From: JADLHS01 sp049840435
Lineage (GTDB): Bacteria; Verrucomicrobiota; Verrucomicrobiia; Limisphaerales; JADLHS01
DNA: 64,000 nucleotides
Assembly: GCA_049840435.1 (NCBI GenBank)
Contig: JASGKY010000024.1
Span: 124,001-188,000, forward strand
Direction of reading: 5' to 3'
Below, piece after piece: positions 51,053 through 59,614 of this stretch. The stretch's first letter is position 1. Every line of letters starts with the position of its first letter. The position numbers were made by a program, and so were the translations under genes. The notes under the pieces are model-generated. The model saw nothing but the letters and a program-made list of their open reading frames with translations. It was not told where the DNA came from and ran no database searches.

Positions 51053-52612
51053 GTGCCCCAATTACCATTCTCGGATGAAGAGTTGCGCGGTTCGCTTAAG
51101 GAACTCGCGGAGGTGAAGTTTGCGCTCGATCAGCACGCCATCGTGGCCATCACCGATCCGCGCGGGCACATCACCTACGTCAACGACAAGTTCTGCGCGA
51201 TCTCGAAGTATGCGCGGGAGGAGTTGCTGGGGCAGGACCATCGCATCATCAATTCCAGTCACCACAGCAAGGAATTCATCCGGGAACTGTGGACGACGAT
51301 TGCCAACGGTAAGGTGTGGAAGGGGGAAATCTGCAATCGCGCCAAGGACGGTTCGTTATATTGGGTGGATACGACCATCGTTCCGTTCCTGAGTGAGCAA
51401 GGTAAGCCACGCCAGTACGTGGCGATTCGCGCCGACATTACCGAACGCAAGCTCGCAGAAGCCAAATTGCGGGACTCCATCAAGGAGCTGGCCGAAGTGA
51501 AGTCTGCGTTGGATCAGCACGCCATTGTGGCCATCACCGATCCGCGCGGGCGCATCACTTACGTCAACGACAAGTTTTGCGCGATTTCCAAGTATGCGCG
51601 GGAGGAACTGCTGGGGCAGGATCATCGCATCATCAATTCCAGCCATCATAACAAAGAATTTATTCGGGAGCTGTGGACGACAATCGCGCACGGACGGGTG
51701 TGGAAAGGCGAAATCTGTAATCGCGCCAAGGACGGTTCGTTGTATTGGGTGGACACAACGATCGTGCCGTTCGAGGGGCCGGACGGAAAACCGTTGCAAT
51801 ACGTCGCCATTCGCGCCGACATCACCGAGCGGAAGCGCGCCGAGTCACGGCAAAATCAATTGCTGAAGGAGTTGGCGGAGATCAACGAAGAGTTGAACCA
51901 GTTCGCGTATGTGGTGTCGCACGATTTGAAGGCGCCGTTGCGCGCGATCAGTTCGCTGGCCGGCTGGCTGGCGACGGATTACGCGGGCGTCGTCGGGCCG
52001 GCGGGCAAAGAGCAGTTTAATTTGTTGCTCGGGCGCGTCAAACGCATGAACTCGCTCGTCGAAGGCATTCTGCATTATTCGCGGATCGGGCGGTTGCACG
52101 AAGAACTTGTGTCAGTGGATTTGAACCAACTCGTGCGCGACGTGGTTGAGCTTCTTGCTCCGCCGCCGGGCATCGTGGTGCGGGTCGCGAATCTGTTGCC
52201 AACGTTGCGTGCGGAGCGGACGCGGTTGATCCAGATTTTTGAAAACCTCATCAGCAATGCCGTGAAATATATGGGCAAGCCGACGGGCGAAATCGTCATC
52301 GGTTGCGAAGCGGAGGGGCACGATTGGAAATTCTATGTGCGCGATACTGGTCCAGGTATCGAGGCGAAGTATTTCGAGAAGATTTTCCAGATCTTCCAGA
52401 CGCTGGCGCCGCGCGATGAAGTGGAGAGCACCGGCATCGGTTTGTCGGTGGTGAAGAAGAACGTGGAATTATTCGGTGGGAAAGTGTGGGTCGAATCAGA
52501 GGTCGGGCGGGGCAGCGTTTTTTATTTTAGGTTACCTCGGGCTGGGGATAATCTCAGTTCAGTCAGTCCCGAAGTCGCGCATGAAATCCTCCTCCGCCAT
52601 CATGTTGATTGA
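51053..52612 (+). CDS. Histidine kinase with two near-identical PAS domains
   Basis: A 519-residue soluble kinase. PAS-PAC 1 (ALDQHAIVAITDPRGHITYV, RAKDGSLYWVDTTIVPFLSE) and PAS-PAC 2 repeat almost residue for residue at a 128-codon spacing (51098-51481 and 51482-51865). A phytochrome-like HisKA follows (FAYVVSHDLKAPLRAISSLA), then HATPase_c with N box IFENLISNAVKYMG and G boxes VRDTGPGIEAK and STGIGLSVVKKNVELFGG. A GAGAGGAG ribosome site eight bases before the GTG at 51053 decides that start. Its 3' end overlaps the next receiver gene by 32 bases. Confidence 0.88.
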   Translation: MPQLPFSDEELRGSLKELAEVKFALDQHAIVAITDPRGHITYVNDKFCAISKYAREELLGQDHRIINSSHHSKEFIRELWTTIANGKVWKGEICNRAKDGSLYWVDTTIVPFLSEQGKPRQYVAIRADITERKLAEAKLRDSIKELAEVKSALDQHAIVAITDPRGRITYVNDKFCAISKYAREELLGQDHRIINSSHHNKEFIRELWTTIAHGRVWKGEICNRAKDGSLYWVDTTIVPFEGPDGKPLQYVAIRADITERKRAESRQNQLLKELAEINEELNQFAYVVSHDLKAPLRAISSLAGWLATDYAGVVGPAGKEQFNLLLGRVKRMNSLVEGILHYSRIGRLHEELVSVDLNQLVRDVVELLAPPPGIVVRVANLLPTLRAERTRLIQIFENLISNAVKYMGKPTGEIVIGCEAEGHDWKFYVRDTGPGIEAKYFEKIFQIFQTLAPRDEVESTGIGLSVVKKNVELFGGKVWVESEVGRGSVFYFRLPRAGDNLSSVSPEVAHEILLRHHVD

Positions 52613-52994
52613 GGACGACGTCGTGGATGTCATGACGGTGCAGCGGGCCATGCGGGAGTTGAAAGTGCCAAATCCGCTGCGCGTGGTCAGCAATGGCGAA
52701 GAGGCGTTGGTCGCGTTGCGCGATACGACGCAATCGTTGCCGGGTTTGATTCTGTTGGACCTGAATATGCCGCGCATGAATGGCATCGAGTTTCTCAGTT
52801 TGATAAAACAAGATGCACAACTTCGCCGCTTGCCCGTAGTAGTGCTGACCACGTCCAAAGAGGCAAACGATCGGCTGCGAAGTTTCGATCTGGGGGTGGC
52901 GGGTTACATCATCAAGCCGGTGGAGTATGATCGTTTCGTGGAGGTCATGCGGGCGATTGAGCAGTATTGGCGGCACAGCGAGATGTCTCCCTGA
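52581..52994 (+). CDS. Rcp1-like single-domain response regulator
   Basis: A 137-residue receiver: IMLIEDDVVDVMTVQRAMRE, phosphoacceptor in LILLDLNMPRMNGIEFL, Thr in VVVLTTSKEANDRL and Lys in GYIIKPVEYDRFVEV. This is the subtype usually paired with phytochrome-like kinases such as the one it overlaps. It has no output domain. Confidence 0.9.
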   Translation: MKSSSAIMLIEDDVVDVMTVQRAMRELKVPNPLRVVSNGEEALVALRDTTQSLPGLILLDLNMPRMNGIEFLSLIKQDAQLRRLPVVVLTTSKEANDRLRSFDLGVAGYIIKPVEYDRFVEVMRAIEQYWRHSEMSP

Positions 52995-53002
52995 AAAAGC
53001 TT

Positions 53003-54244
53003 ATGCAATCCAATCCAACCAGCGAATCGCAAGTTCCTGCCGCACCACTCCGGCTGTTGCTGGTGGAAGATGATGTCGTGGACCGTATGGCATTGCTGCG
53101 CTTTGTTGAAACGGAACGGCTCGCTTACACGGTGCAGGTAGCCACCTCGGTGGCGGAGGCCCGGCAGGCGTTGAAAACGCAGGCATTCGATATCGTTCTG
53201 TTGGATCGCGCACTCCAGGACGGGACGGGATTTGATCTGCTCGAAGCCGTGGGACGGACGCCGGTGATTTTTGTTACGGGGGCGGATTCGCCGGAGATCG
53301 CCGTGGAGGCGATGAAACGCGGGGCGAGCGATTACCTGCTCAAGGATCAAGAGCGGCGATATCTGCGTCTGCTGCCGGTGGCGGTGGAGCGCGCTTTGAA
53401 GCGGGCGCGCGAGGAACACGAGCGGCACGAATTTCAGAGTCGGATGCAACGTTCCCAGAAGATGGAAGCCATCGGGACGCTGGCGGGCGGCATCGCGCAC
53501 GAATTCAACAACATTCTCGCCATCATCCTGTCCTACGCTGAACTTTCCAAACTGGAATGTGATGCTTGTCCGGCGTTGGTGCCGAATCTTGATGAAGTTA
53601 TCAAGGCAGCCTGGCGGGCCAAGGATGTCGTCCAGCAGATCCAGACCTTCAACCTCGAACACTCAGGTGATCGCGCCCCGGTAAAAGTCGAACCCGTGGT
53701 GCAAGATGTCTGTCAGTTGTTGCGCAACGCCATCCCGCGTGGCATCCAGATCGAGACGGACGGCGTATCGGTGCACGCGGTCATCGTGGCGAATCGCGGT
53801 CAGATCCGGCAGGCGCTGATGAATGTCTGCAACAATGCCCGGCAAGCATTGCCAGCGACCGGCGGGCGGATTCAAATTCGCACGCACACGGTTACGGTGG
53901 AGTCGGCGAATGTCAGTGAACACGGCGATTTGCCGCCGGGGCGTTATGTGCGGTTGTCAGTTCAGGACAACGGCTGCGGCATGGATGAGGCGACGTTGGC
54001 GCGAGTGGTGGAGCCGTTTTTCACGACGCGACCGCCGGGGCAGGGCAGCGGGTTGGGGATGTCTGCAGTGCTGGGGATCATGCGGGCCCATGGCGGAAAT
54101 GTGACCCTGAGTAGCAAGTCTGGGGGGGGCACGACGGTGCATTTGTATTTTCCCACCACCTTGGCGACGTCGGGGGAGACCAAGTCCAGTGACTGTCCGC
54201 TGCCTGCTGACAACACAACGGCGGCGGATCATGCTGGTGGATGA
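53003..54244 (+). CDS. Receiver-histidine kinase protein
   Basis: A 413-residue cytoplasmic protein. The receiver is LRLLLVEDDVVDRMALLRFV with phosphoacceptor in IVLLDRALQDGTGFDLL and Lys in SDYLLKDQERRY. The kinase shows GTLAGGIAHEFNNILAIILS (phospho-His), LMNVCNNARQALP, VQDNGCGMDEATLARVVEPF and GSGLGMSAVLGIMRAHGG. It starts nine bases after the preceding receiver gene. The end (LPADNTTAADHAGG) runs out of frame exactly where a second receiver begins in another frame, so the intact form was probably REC-HK-REC. Confidence 0.85.
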   Translation: MQSNPTSESQVPAAPLRLLLVEDDVVDRMALLRFVETERLAYTVQVATSVAEARQALKTQAFDIVLLDRALQDGTGFDLLEAVGRTPVIFVTGADSPEIAVEAMKRGASDYLLKDQERRYLRLLPVAVERALKRAREEHERHEFQSRMQRSQKMEAIGTLAGGIAHEFNNILAIILSYAELSKLECDACPALVPNLDEVIKAAWRAKDVVQQIQTFNLEHSGDRAPVKVEPVVQDVCQLLRNAIPRGIQIETDGVSVHAVIVANRGQIRQALMNVCNNARQALPATGGRIQIRTHTVTVESANVSEHGDLPPGRYVRLSVQDNGCGMDEATLARVVEPFFTTRPPGQGSGLGMSAVLGIMRAHGGNVTLSSKSGGGTTVHLYFPTTLATSGETKSSDCPLPADNTTAADHAGG

Positions 54245-54590
54245 CGAGGCCAGTCTGCTGCTTGTGAATGGAAAATTCCTCACCCGCATGGGTCATGAGG
54301 TGTTTTCCTATGATCAGTCGAAAGTCGCGCTGGCTGCATTCGAGGCGGATGCCGGGGGCGTGGACTTGATCATCTCCGATCTTAACATGCCCGGCGTGGA
54401 CGGTTTGACGCTTGTGGAGCGGATGCGCCAGTTGCGTCCGAATCTGCCGATCATCTTGATGACCGGATTTGCGGATGAGCAATTCCTGACGCGCGTTAAG
54501 AATCTTCCGGCGGCGCAGGTGTTGCAAAAGCCGGTATTGGCGGCGCAACTCGGGGAAGCGGTTCAAAAAGCCTTGAGCCTCGCGGTCTAG
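54231..54590 (+). CDS. Response regulator receiver, probably the severed C-terminus of the preceding kinase
   Basis: From the ATG at 54231: MLVDDEASLLLVNGKFLTRM, phosphoacceptor in LIISDLNMPGVDGLTLVE, LMTGFADEQ and Lys in VLQKPVLAAQLGEAV. The first beta strand is clipped if translation starts here, and it overlaps the kinase by 14 bases in another frame. One base change near 54225-54230 would fuse the two. Either coupled translation or a frameshift explains the layout. Confidence 0.7.
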   Translation: MLVDDEASLLLVNGKFLTRMGHEVFSYDQSKVALAAFEADAGGVDLIISDLNMPGVDGLTLVERMRQLRPNLPIILMTGFADEQFLTRVKNLPAAQVLQKPVLAAQLGEAVQKALSLAV

Positions 54591-54937
54591 CCTGCGGTTG
54601 GCCCGGTTTGATACTGGCGCAGCACCTAAAGGCCGTCGCCCAAGCCGGTGTCGTGCGGGTTGCCGTGGGGGGATTACAGCGTTGGGGGAGCGGAACAAAA
54701 GCCAGCCCGGTGGTGAGCGAGAAATGTGGGCTTTCCAATAGCTTGGAGCTGGGATTAAATTCAAGCCGCCGTCATGAAAGCGTTTTGTGCCCGGTTGCAG
54801 AGCCGGCAATTCCCGGTCGGCCTCACCACCAATTTTCTTTCGTTGGCTTGGTTCAGTCCCAAGCCAGCGGGGAAAGGGTTTCAGCGCGACTCCATCACGG
54901 GAAACATGGCACTGTTTGGTAGCACTCCTGAACCAAT
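54591..54937. other. Intergenic region before the MASE1 kinase
   Basis: 347 bases without a supported gene; likely holds the promoter of the large hybrid kinase. I see no clear terminator or repeat. Confidence 0.4.
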
Positions 54938-57900
54938 GTGAATACCACGCTGGAACAACCCAAATCAGAATTGTCCGGAGTTCGGCCCGCGCCGCGAAAC
55001 TGGCGGCAGGATGCCACCCGGTTGGGTGGGGTGGCGCTTGCCTATCTAGTGGCTCACAAGTTCGCCTATTTTTTCCCCGCCGCCGGTCAGGCCTTGATGG
55101 CGGTCTGGCCTGCGAATGGGATCGCGCTGGCGGCTTTATTGTTGAGCCCGCGTTCTCGTTGGCTAGCCCTCCTGACGGTTATTCTGCTGACTCATTTCAG
55201 CATTGAAATGTTTGCGGGCCGTTCGCTGCTGGGGGAACTGGGTTATGTGCTCGCCAATCTGGTGGAAATCTGGGGGAGCGCGTGGCTGATCGTCCGCTGG
55301 AATGCGGTGCCAGTGAGCTTTAGCCGAGTCAGTGCCATCGTGACGTTGTTGGGGGCGGCTTTGGGCGTGACGGCATTTTCGGCGGTGATCGGCGGCGCTT
55401 CGGCGGCGTATCAATCCGGCCTGCCCTTTGCGTTGATGTATCGGAGTTGGTGGATCGCCGATGGGTTGGGGTTGTTGGTGGTAACGCCGGTGTTGGTTTC
55501 GTGGTGGCGCGCCAAGACGGAGGAACTCACTCGCTGGTCATGGCAACGCGGCGTGGAACTGGGCTTGGTCACCGCGCTGGCCTTGGGATTGGATTGGGCT
55601 TACTTCGGCCCGCAACGCGAGCTGCTATTGATCAAGCCCGTCTCCTACATGTTGGTGGTGCCGCTGGCGTGGGTCGCGCTGCGGTTCGGCATCCGTTCGA
55701 CGGCGACGCTTTTAGCGATTTTGGCTGTCTTCGAGGTGAGTGTTACCGCCATGGGGGTGGGCTCATTCCCGCTCGGGGGTGTGGATGCGGCGGAGCGCTT
55801 GTTGTTAGTGCAATTATTCATCGGGGTGAAATGTGCCGGCACATTGCTGCTGGCCTCGAGTTTCACCGAACGCCGGTTGACCGAGGAATCGCTGCGGTCG
55901 AGTGAGGCGCGGTTGCGGGCGCTGGGCGACAATCTGCCCGACAGCATGGTTTATCAGGCCGTGCGGGAACGCGATGGTTCGATGCGCTTCGTGTACGTCA
56001 GCGCGGGGATTCAACGATTGATCGGATTGGCGGCGATCGAAGTGTTGCGTGATTCCGGTTTGTATTTTCAACAAATGCTGGAAGCGGATCGCGCCGCCGT
56101 GGCGGTGGCGCGGGAGAAATCGCTGGCTTCCATGTCGGTATTCGATGTGGTGGTGCGGATGCGCCGTGTGGATGGGCCGGTGCGTTGGTTGCATATCCGG
56201 TCGCAGCCCGTCCGGCTGCCAGATGGGCGGATTGCGTGGGATGGCTTAGCCACGGACATCACGGTGCGGCGAGAGATGGAGGAAGCGCTTCGGGCTTCCG
56301 AGGAAAAATTTGCCAAAGCCTTTCGCTCCGGGCCGGTAGCGCTGGCGCTGACGCGGTTGGAAGATTGTCAGTTCATGGAGGTGAACGCTGCCATGGAAAA
56401 GTTCTTGGGCTACACCCGCGAGGAACTGCTGGGAAATACATCCCAGACGTTGAGCCTCTGGCGGACCGAGGCGGAACACCAGCAAACCCTCGCAGAAGCA
56501 CGAGCAAAACGTTCGGTGCGCGATCGGGAAATGGCCTTTTGCGCCAAGTCGGGCGAGTTGGTTTACGCTCAATATGCCGCTGAAGTGATCGAGGTCGGCG
56601 GCGCGGATTGCTTGCTCTCGGTGTTGGTGGACATCACGCCGCAACGCCGGGCTCAAAATGAATTGCGCCGCGTCAATCGCGCCTTGCAAACCATCAGTCA
56701 TTGCAATCAAGCGTTGGTGCGGGCCCTGAGCGAAGCGGAACTGCTCGACCAGATCTGCCAGCTCATTGTGACGTCCGGGCCGGAACATACCGGCGGCTAC
56801 AAACTGGCTTGGGTGGGGTTTGTGCAGGACGATGCGGTCAAACCGATTCGGATCGTCGCGGTAGCTGGCGAGCAGCGGGAGCATCTGGAGCGGCTGCGTC
56901 TTTCCCGGCCCGAGCCGGCGCACGAAAACGGTCCGACGCTGACCGCAGTGCGCACCGGGCAAACAGTCGTCATCCATGATTTTCTGAATGATCCACGGTT
57001 GGCGGATTGGCGGGCCGCGGGTCAGCAAAGAGGCTTTCGTTCTTGCATCTCTCTGCCGTTGCGGGTGGAAGAACGGGTGGTTGGAGTATTGAGCATTTAT
57101 TCCGGCGAGATTGATGCCTTTGATCCCGCCGAGGTCAAGTTGCTGACAGAAATGGCCGACGACCTCGCATATGGCATTCAATCCTTACGCGCTCACACTC
57201 GCAAGGAAGCGGCCGAAACTGAGGTGCGCAAACTACTGCGCGAGGCGGAAGCGGCGCACGCCGCCTTGCAGGAAAGCCGGGGCGCGTTGATGGAGGTTAA
57301 TCGCCGCTATGCCCGGCATGAAACGGCCCTCAGTACGCTCACCCGCAGCTATGCGCAGAAGCCGGAGGAGTTGGACGAAATCTTGCATCGCATTACGGAG
57401 ACCGTGGCTGTCACCATGGACGTCAGCCGTGTCGGCATCTGGAAATATAACGCCACCCGCACTGGCTTGGAATGTCTCGCCTTATTCGAATTCGCTTCCG
57501 GCCAACATTCGCAGGGGGCAACGGTGGCGCGCGCTGGATTTGAAAGCTATTTCGACGCACTCGACAATTCCGATCTCATCATCGCTGCCGACGCCTGTGC
57601 TGATCCGCGCACCGCCGTGTTGGCGCCGTATCTGCAACCGTTGGGAATCGTGTCATTGCTTGACGTGCCATTTCATGCGCGCGGGGCTGCCGCCGGGGTG
57701 CTCAGTTGTGAGCATTGTGGGACGAAGCGTGCTTGGACGCCGGATGAACAGACTTTCATCGTCGCGGTGGCCAATCTGGTCTCCATGCTCTTCGCGCAGC
57801 TGGAACAGCAGAAACTCGAAGTGCAGTTGCGCCAGACTCAGAAGCTGGAATCCCTCGGTACGCTGGCTGGCGGCATTGCGCATGATTTTAACAATATCTT

Positions 57901-59001
57901 GGGGGCGATCATTTCTTATACCGAGCTGTCCCGGCAGGATCATCCAAATGATTCGGAGTTGCAGGAGAATCTGGGCGAAGTGCTCAAGGCATCCCAGCGC
58001 GCGGTCGGTTTGGTGCGGCAAATCCTCACCTTCAGCCGGCGGCAACAACAGGAACGCAAGCAGGTCCAACTTGGCCCGGTCGTGCAGGAGGTGTTGAAAT
58101 TGTTGCGGTCCACGTTGCCGGCAACGATCGAAATTCGCGCTGAAATCGACCCGACGTTACCGCCGGGTACCTGGCAGACGTGACCCAGATTCATCAAGTG
58201 CTCATGAACCTCGGGGCGAACGCCGCGCACGCCATGCGCGGAAAAGCAGGAGTCTTACAGGTCCGGCTTACGGCCATAAATCATATTCCTGGATTACCCG
58301 GCTTGGCTGCGCCGCCGAGTCACGTGCAATTGACCGTTAGCGACACCGGCAGCGGGATGGATGTGGCGACGCAGGGCCGGATCTTTGATCCGTTCTTTAC
58401 CACCAAATCACCGGGTGAGGGCACGGGGCTAGGGCTGGCGGTTGTTCATGGTATCATCAAGGAACATCAGGGAGAAATTCACGTGGAGAGCCAGCTCGGC
58501 GTCGGCACCACGTTTCGCATCGAATTGCCTGCCGTGTCGGTGGAGAACGTCAATGCCACCACCCGCTTTTTCCCAGGCACAACTGCCGCCGGCCAACGGG
58601 TGTTGTTTGTAGATGATGAGGTGGCATTGGGCGCTAGCGCCCGGCGATTACTGGGGCGGCACGGATTTGAGGTGGAATGGCAAGCGCGGCCCGATGAAGC
58701 CTTGGCTTTGTTTCGTCAGGATCCGCAGCGGTTTGCTGCCGTCATTACGGATCTTAACATGCCGATGATGACCGGGGCGGAATTTGCCGCCGAAGTTCTA
58801 AAACTGCGTCATAATCTCCCGGTCTTTATCATGACTGGCTACGCAGGGGGGCTGACGGCGGAAGCCGCCCGTGCCGTCGGCATCACCGCGTTGCTAGTCA
58901 AACCAATCAATTATTCCGTGTTTGCCGGGCAATTGCTCGAAGCCATCACCATTGCGACAGCGAATCATGAGTCCGGTCAGCGTCCGCTGCTGGAAACCTG
59001 A
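54938..59001 (+). pseudogene. MASE1-PAS-PAS-GAF-GAF hybrid histidine kinase with receiver, one frameshift
   Basis: A very large sensor of about 1350 residues if repaired. MASE1: about eight TM helices (LAYLVAHKFAYFFPAAGQAL, VWPANGIALAALLL, WWIADGLGLLVVTPVLVSWW). PAS 1 (LPDSMVYQAVRERDGSMRFV) and PAS 2 (NAAMEKFLGYTREELLG) follow, then two GAF domains (TGGYKLAWVGFVQDDAV; MDVSRVGIWKYNATRTG). The kinase core is GTLAGGIAHDFNNILGAIIS. A one-base shift near 58164-58172 leads to the frame TQIHQVLMNLGANAAHAMRG, GTGLGLAVVHGIIKEHQG and a terminal receiver (RVLFVDDEVALGASARRL, ITDLNMPMMTGAEF). The start is a GTG. As sequenced the ATPase and receiver are detached. Confidence 0.85.
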
Positions 59002-59008
59002 TGCCCAG

Positions 59009-59614
59009 TTACCAATCTTTGAGTTGCTTGCCTGGTTGGGGCGGGGGAACTTTCGGCTGGAAGATCAGGACTTGTTCATCACCCTTTTGCGCGTCGAGTA
59101 ATTGCTTCGCTTCCTGCGGCGTCATGGCGTGCGCTTCCATGGGCTGTTGCTCGCCAGGTTTTTCCTCAGGTTTACCTTTGGCTTGTTTATCGGACTTGGC
59201 CTGTTGCTCCTTCTTGCCCTTGGCTTCCGGTTGCTTCTTTTCGTCTTTCTTTTGCTGCTCGTTCTTGGACTTCTGTTCTTGGTCCTTTTTCTCGTCCTGC
59301 TTCTGCTGATCCTGCTTTTGATCCTTTTGCTGATCTTGGTTTTGGTCCTGTTGATCTTGCTGGTTTTGTTGCTGCTGTTGCTGCTGGTTTAACAACTCAT
59401 AGAGCTTCTGGAGCTTCTCGTCATTGGGAAAGTGTTGCAGGCCGTTCGTCACAACTTCGAGCGCGCCCGGGATGTTGTTGGTCAAAAAGCGTTGCGCGCC
59501 GCCGTGAAAGAATTCATCGGCGTTCTGCGCGCGGGCGCACCACCACGACAGGACCAGCAGACTAAGGCTGAGACTGAGGCAGTGGCGGCTGCGGACTGGG
59601 ATTAACGATGGCAT
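59009..59614 (-). CDS. BatC-like secreted protein with Q/K-rich repeat tail
   Basis: A 201-residue protein with signal peptide (CLSLSLSLLVLSWWCARAQN), a short TPR-like helical part (FFHGGAQRFLTNNIPGALEV, LQKLYELLNQQ) and a long, highly charged low-complexity stretch of Q, D, K and E (about residues 70-150). It ends in the motif MTPQEAKQLLDAQKGDEQVL and PKVPPPQPGKQLKDW, which is common in proteins closing Bat operons. It overlaps the 3' end of the BatB-TPR gene by 53 bases. The opposite-strand leucine-rich frame is a shadow of the repeat. Confidence 0.75.
   Translation of the reverse strand: MPSLIPVRSRHCLSLSLSLLVLSWWCARAQNADEFFHGGAQRFLTNNIPGALEVVTNGLQHFPNDEKLQKLYELLNQQQQQQQNQQDQQDQNQDQQKDQKQDQQKQDEKKDQEQKSKNEQQKKDEKKQPEAKGKKEQQAKSDKQAKGKPEEKPGEQQPMEAHAMTPQEAKQLLDAQKGDEQVLIFQPKVPPPQPGKQLKDW

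Noticed and set aside
51098..51865. 384-bp direct repeats as a mobile element duplication
   Set aside because: The units coincide exactly with PAS-PAC domain boundaries and stay in frame; this is intragenic domain duplication.
59102..59392. Leucine-rich plus-strand frame looking like a multi-pass membrane protein
   Set aside because: It is the complement of the CAG/AAG-rich Q/K repeat of the BatC-like gene on the minus strand; leucine runs arise mechanically from CTG/CTT.
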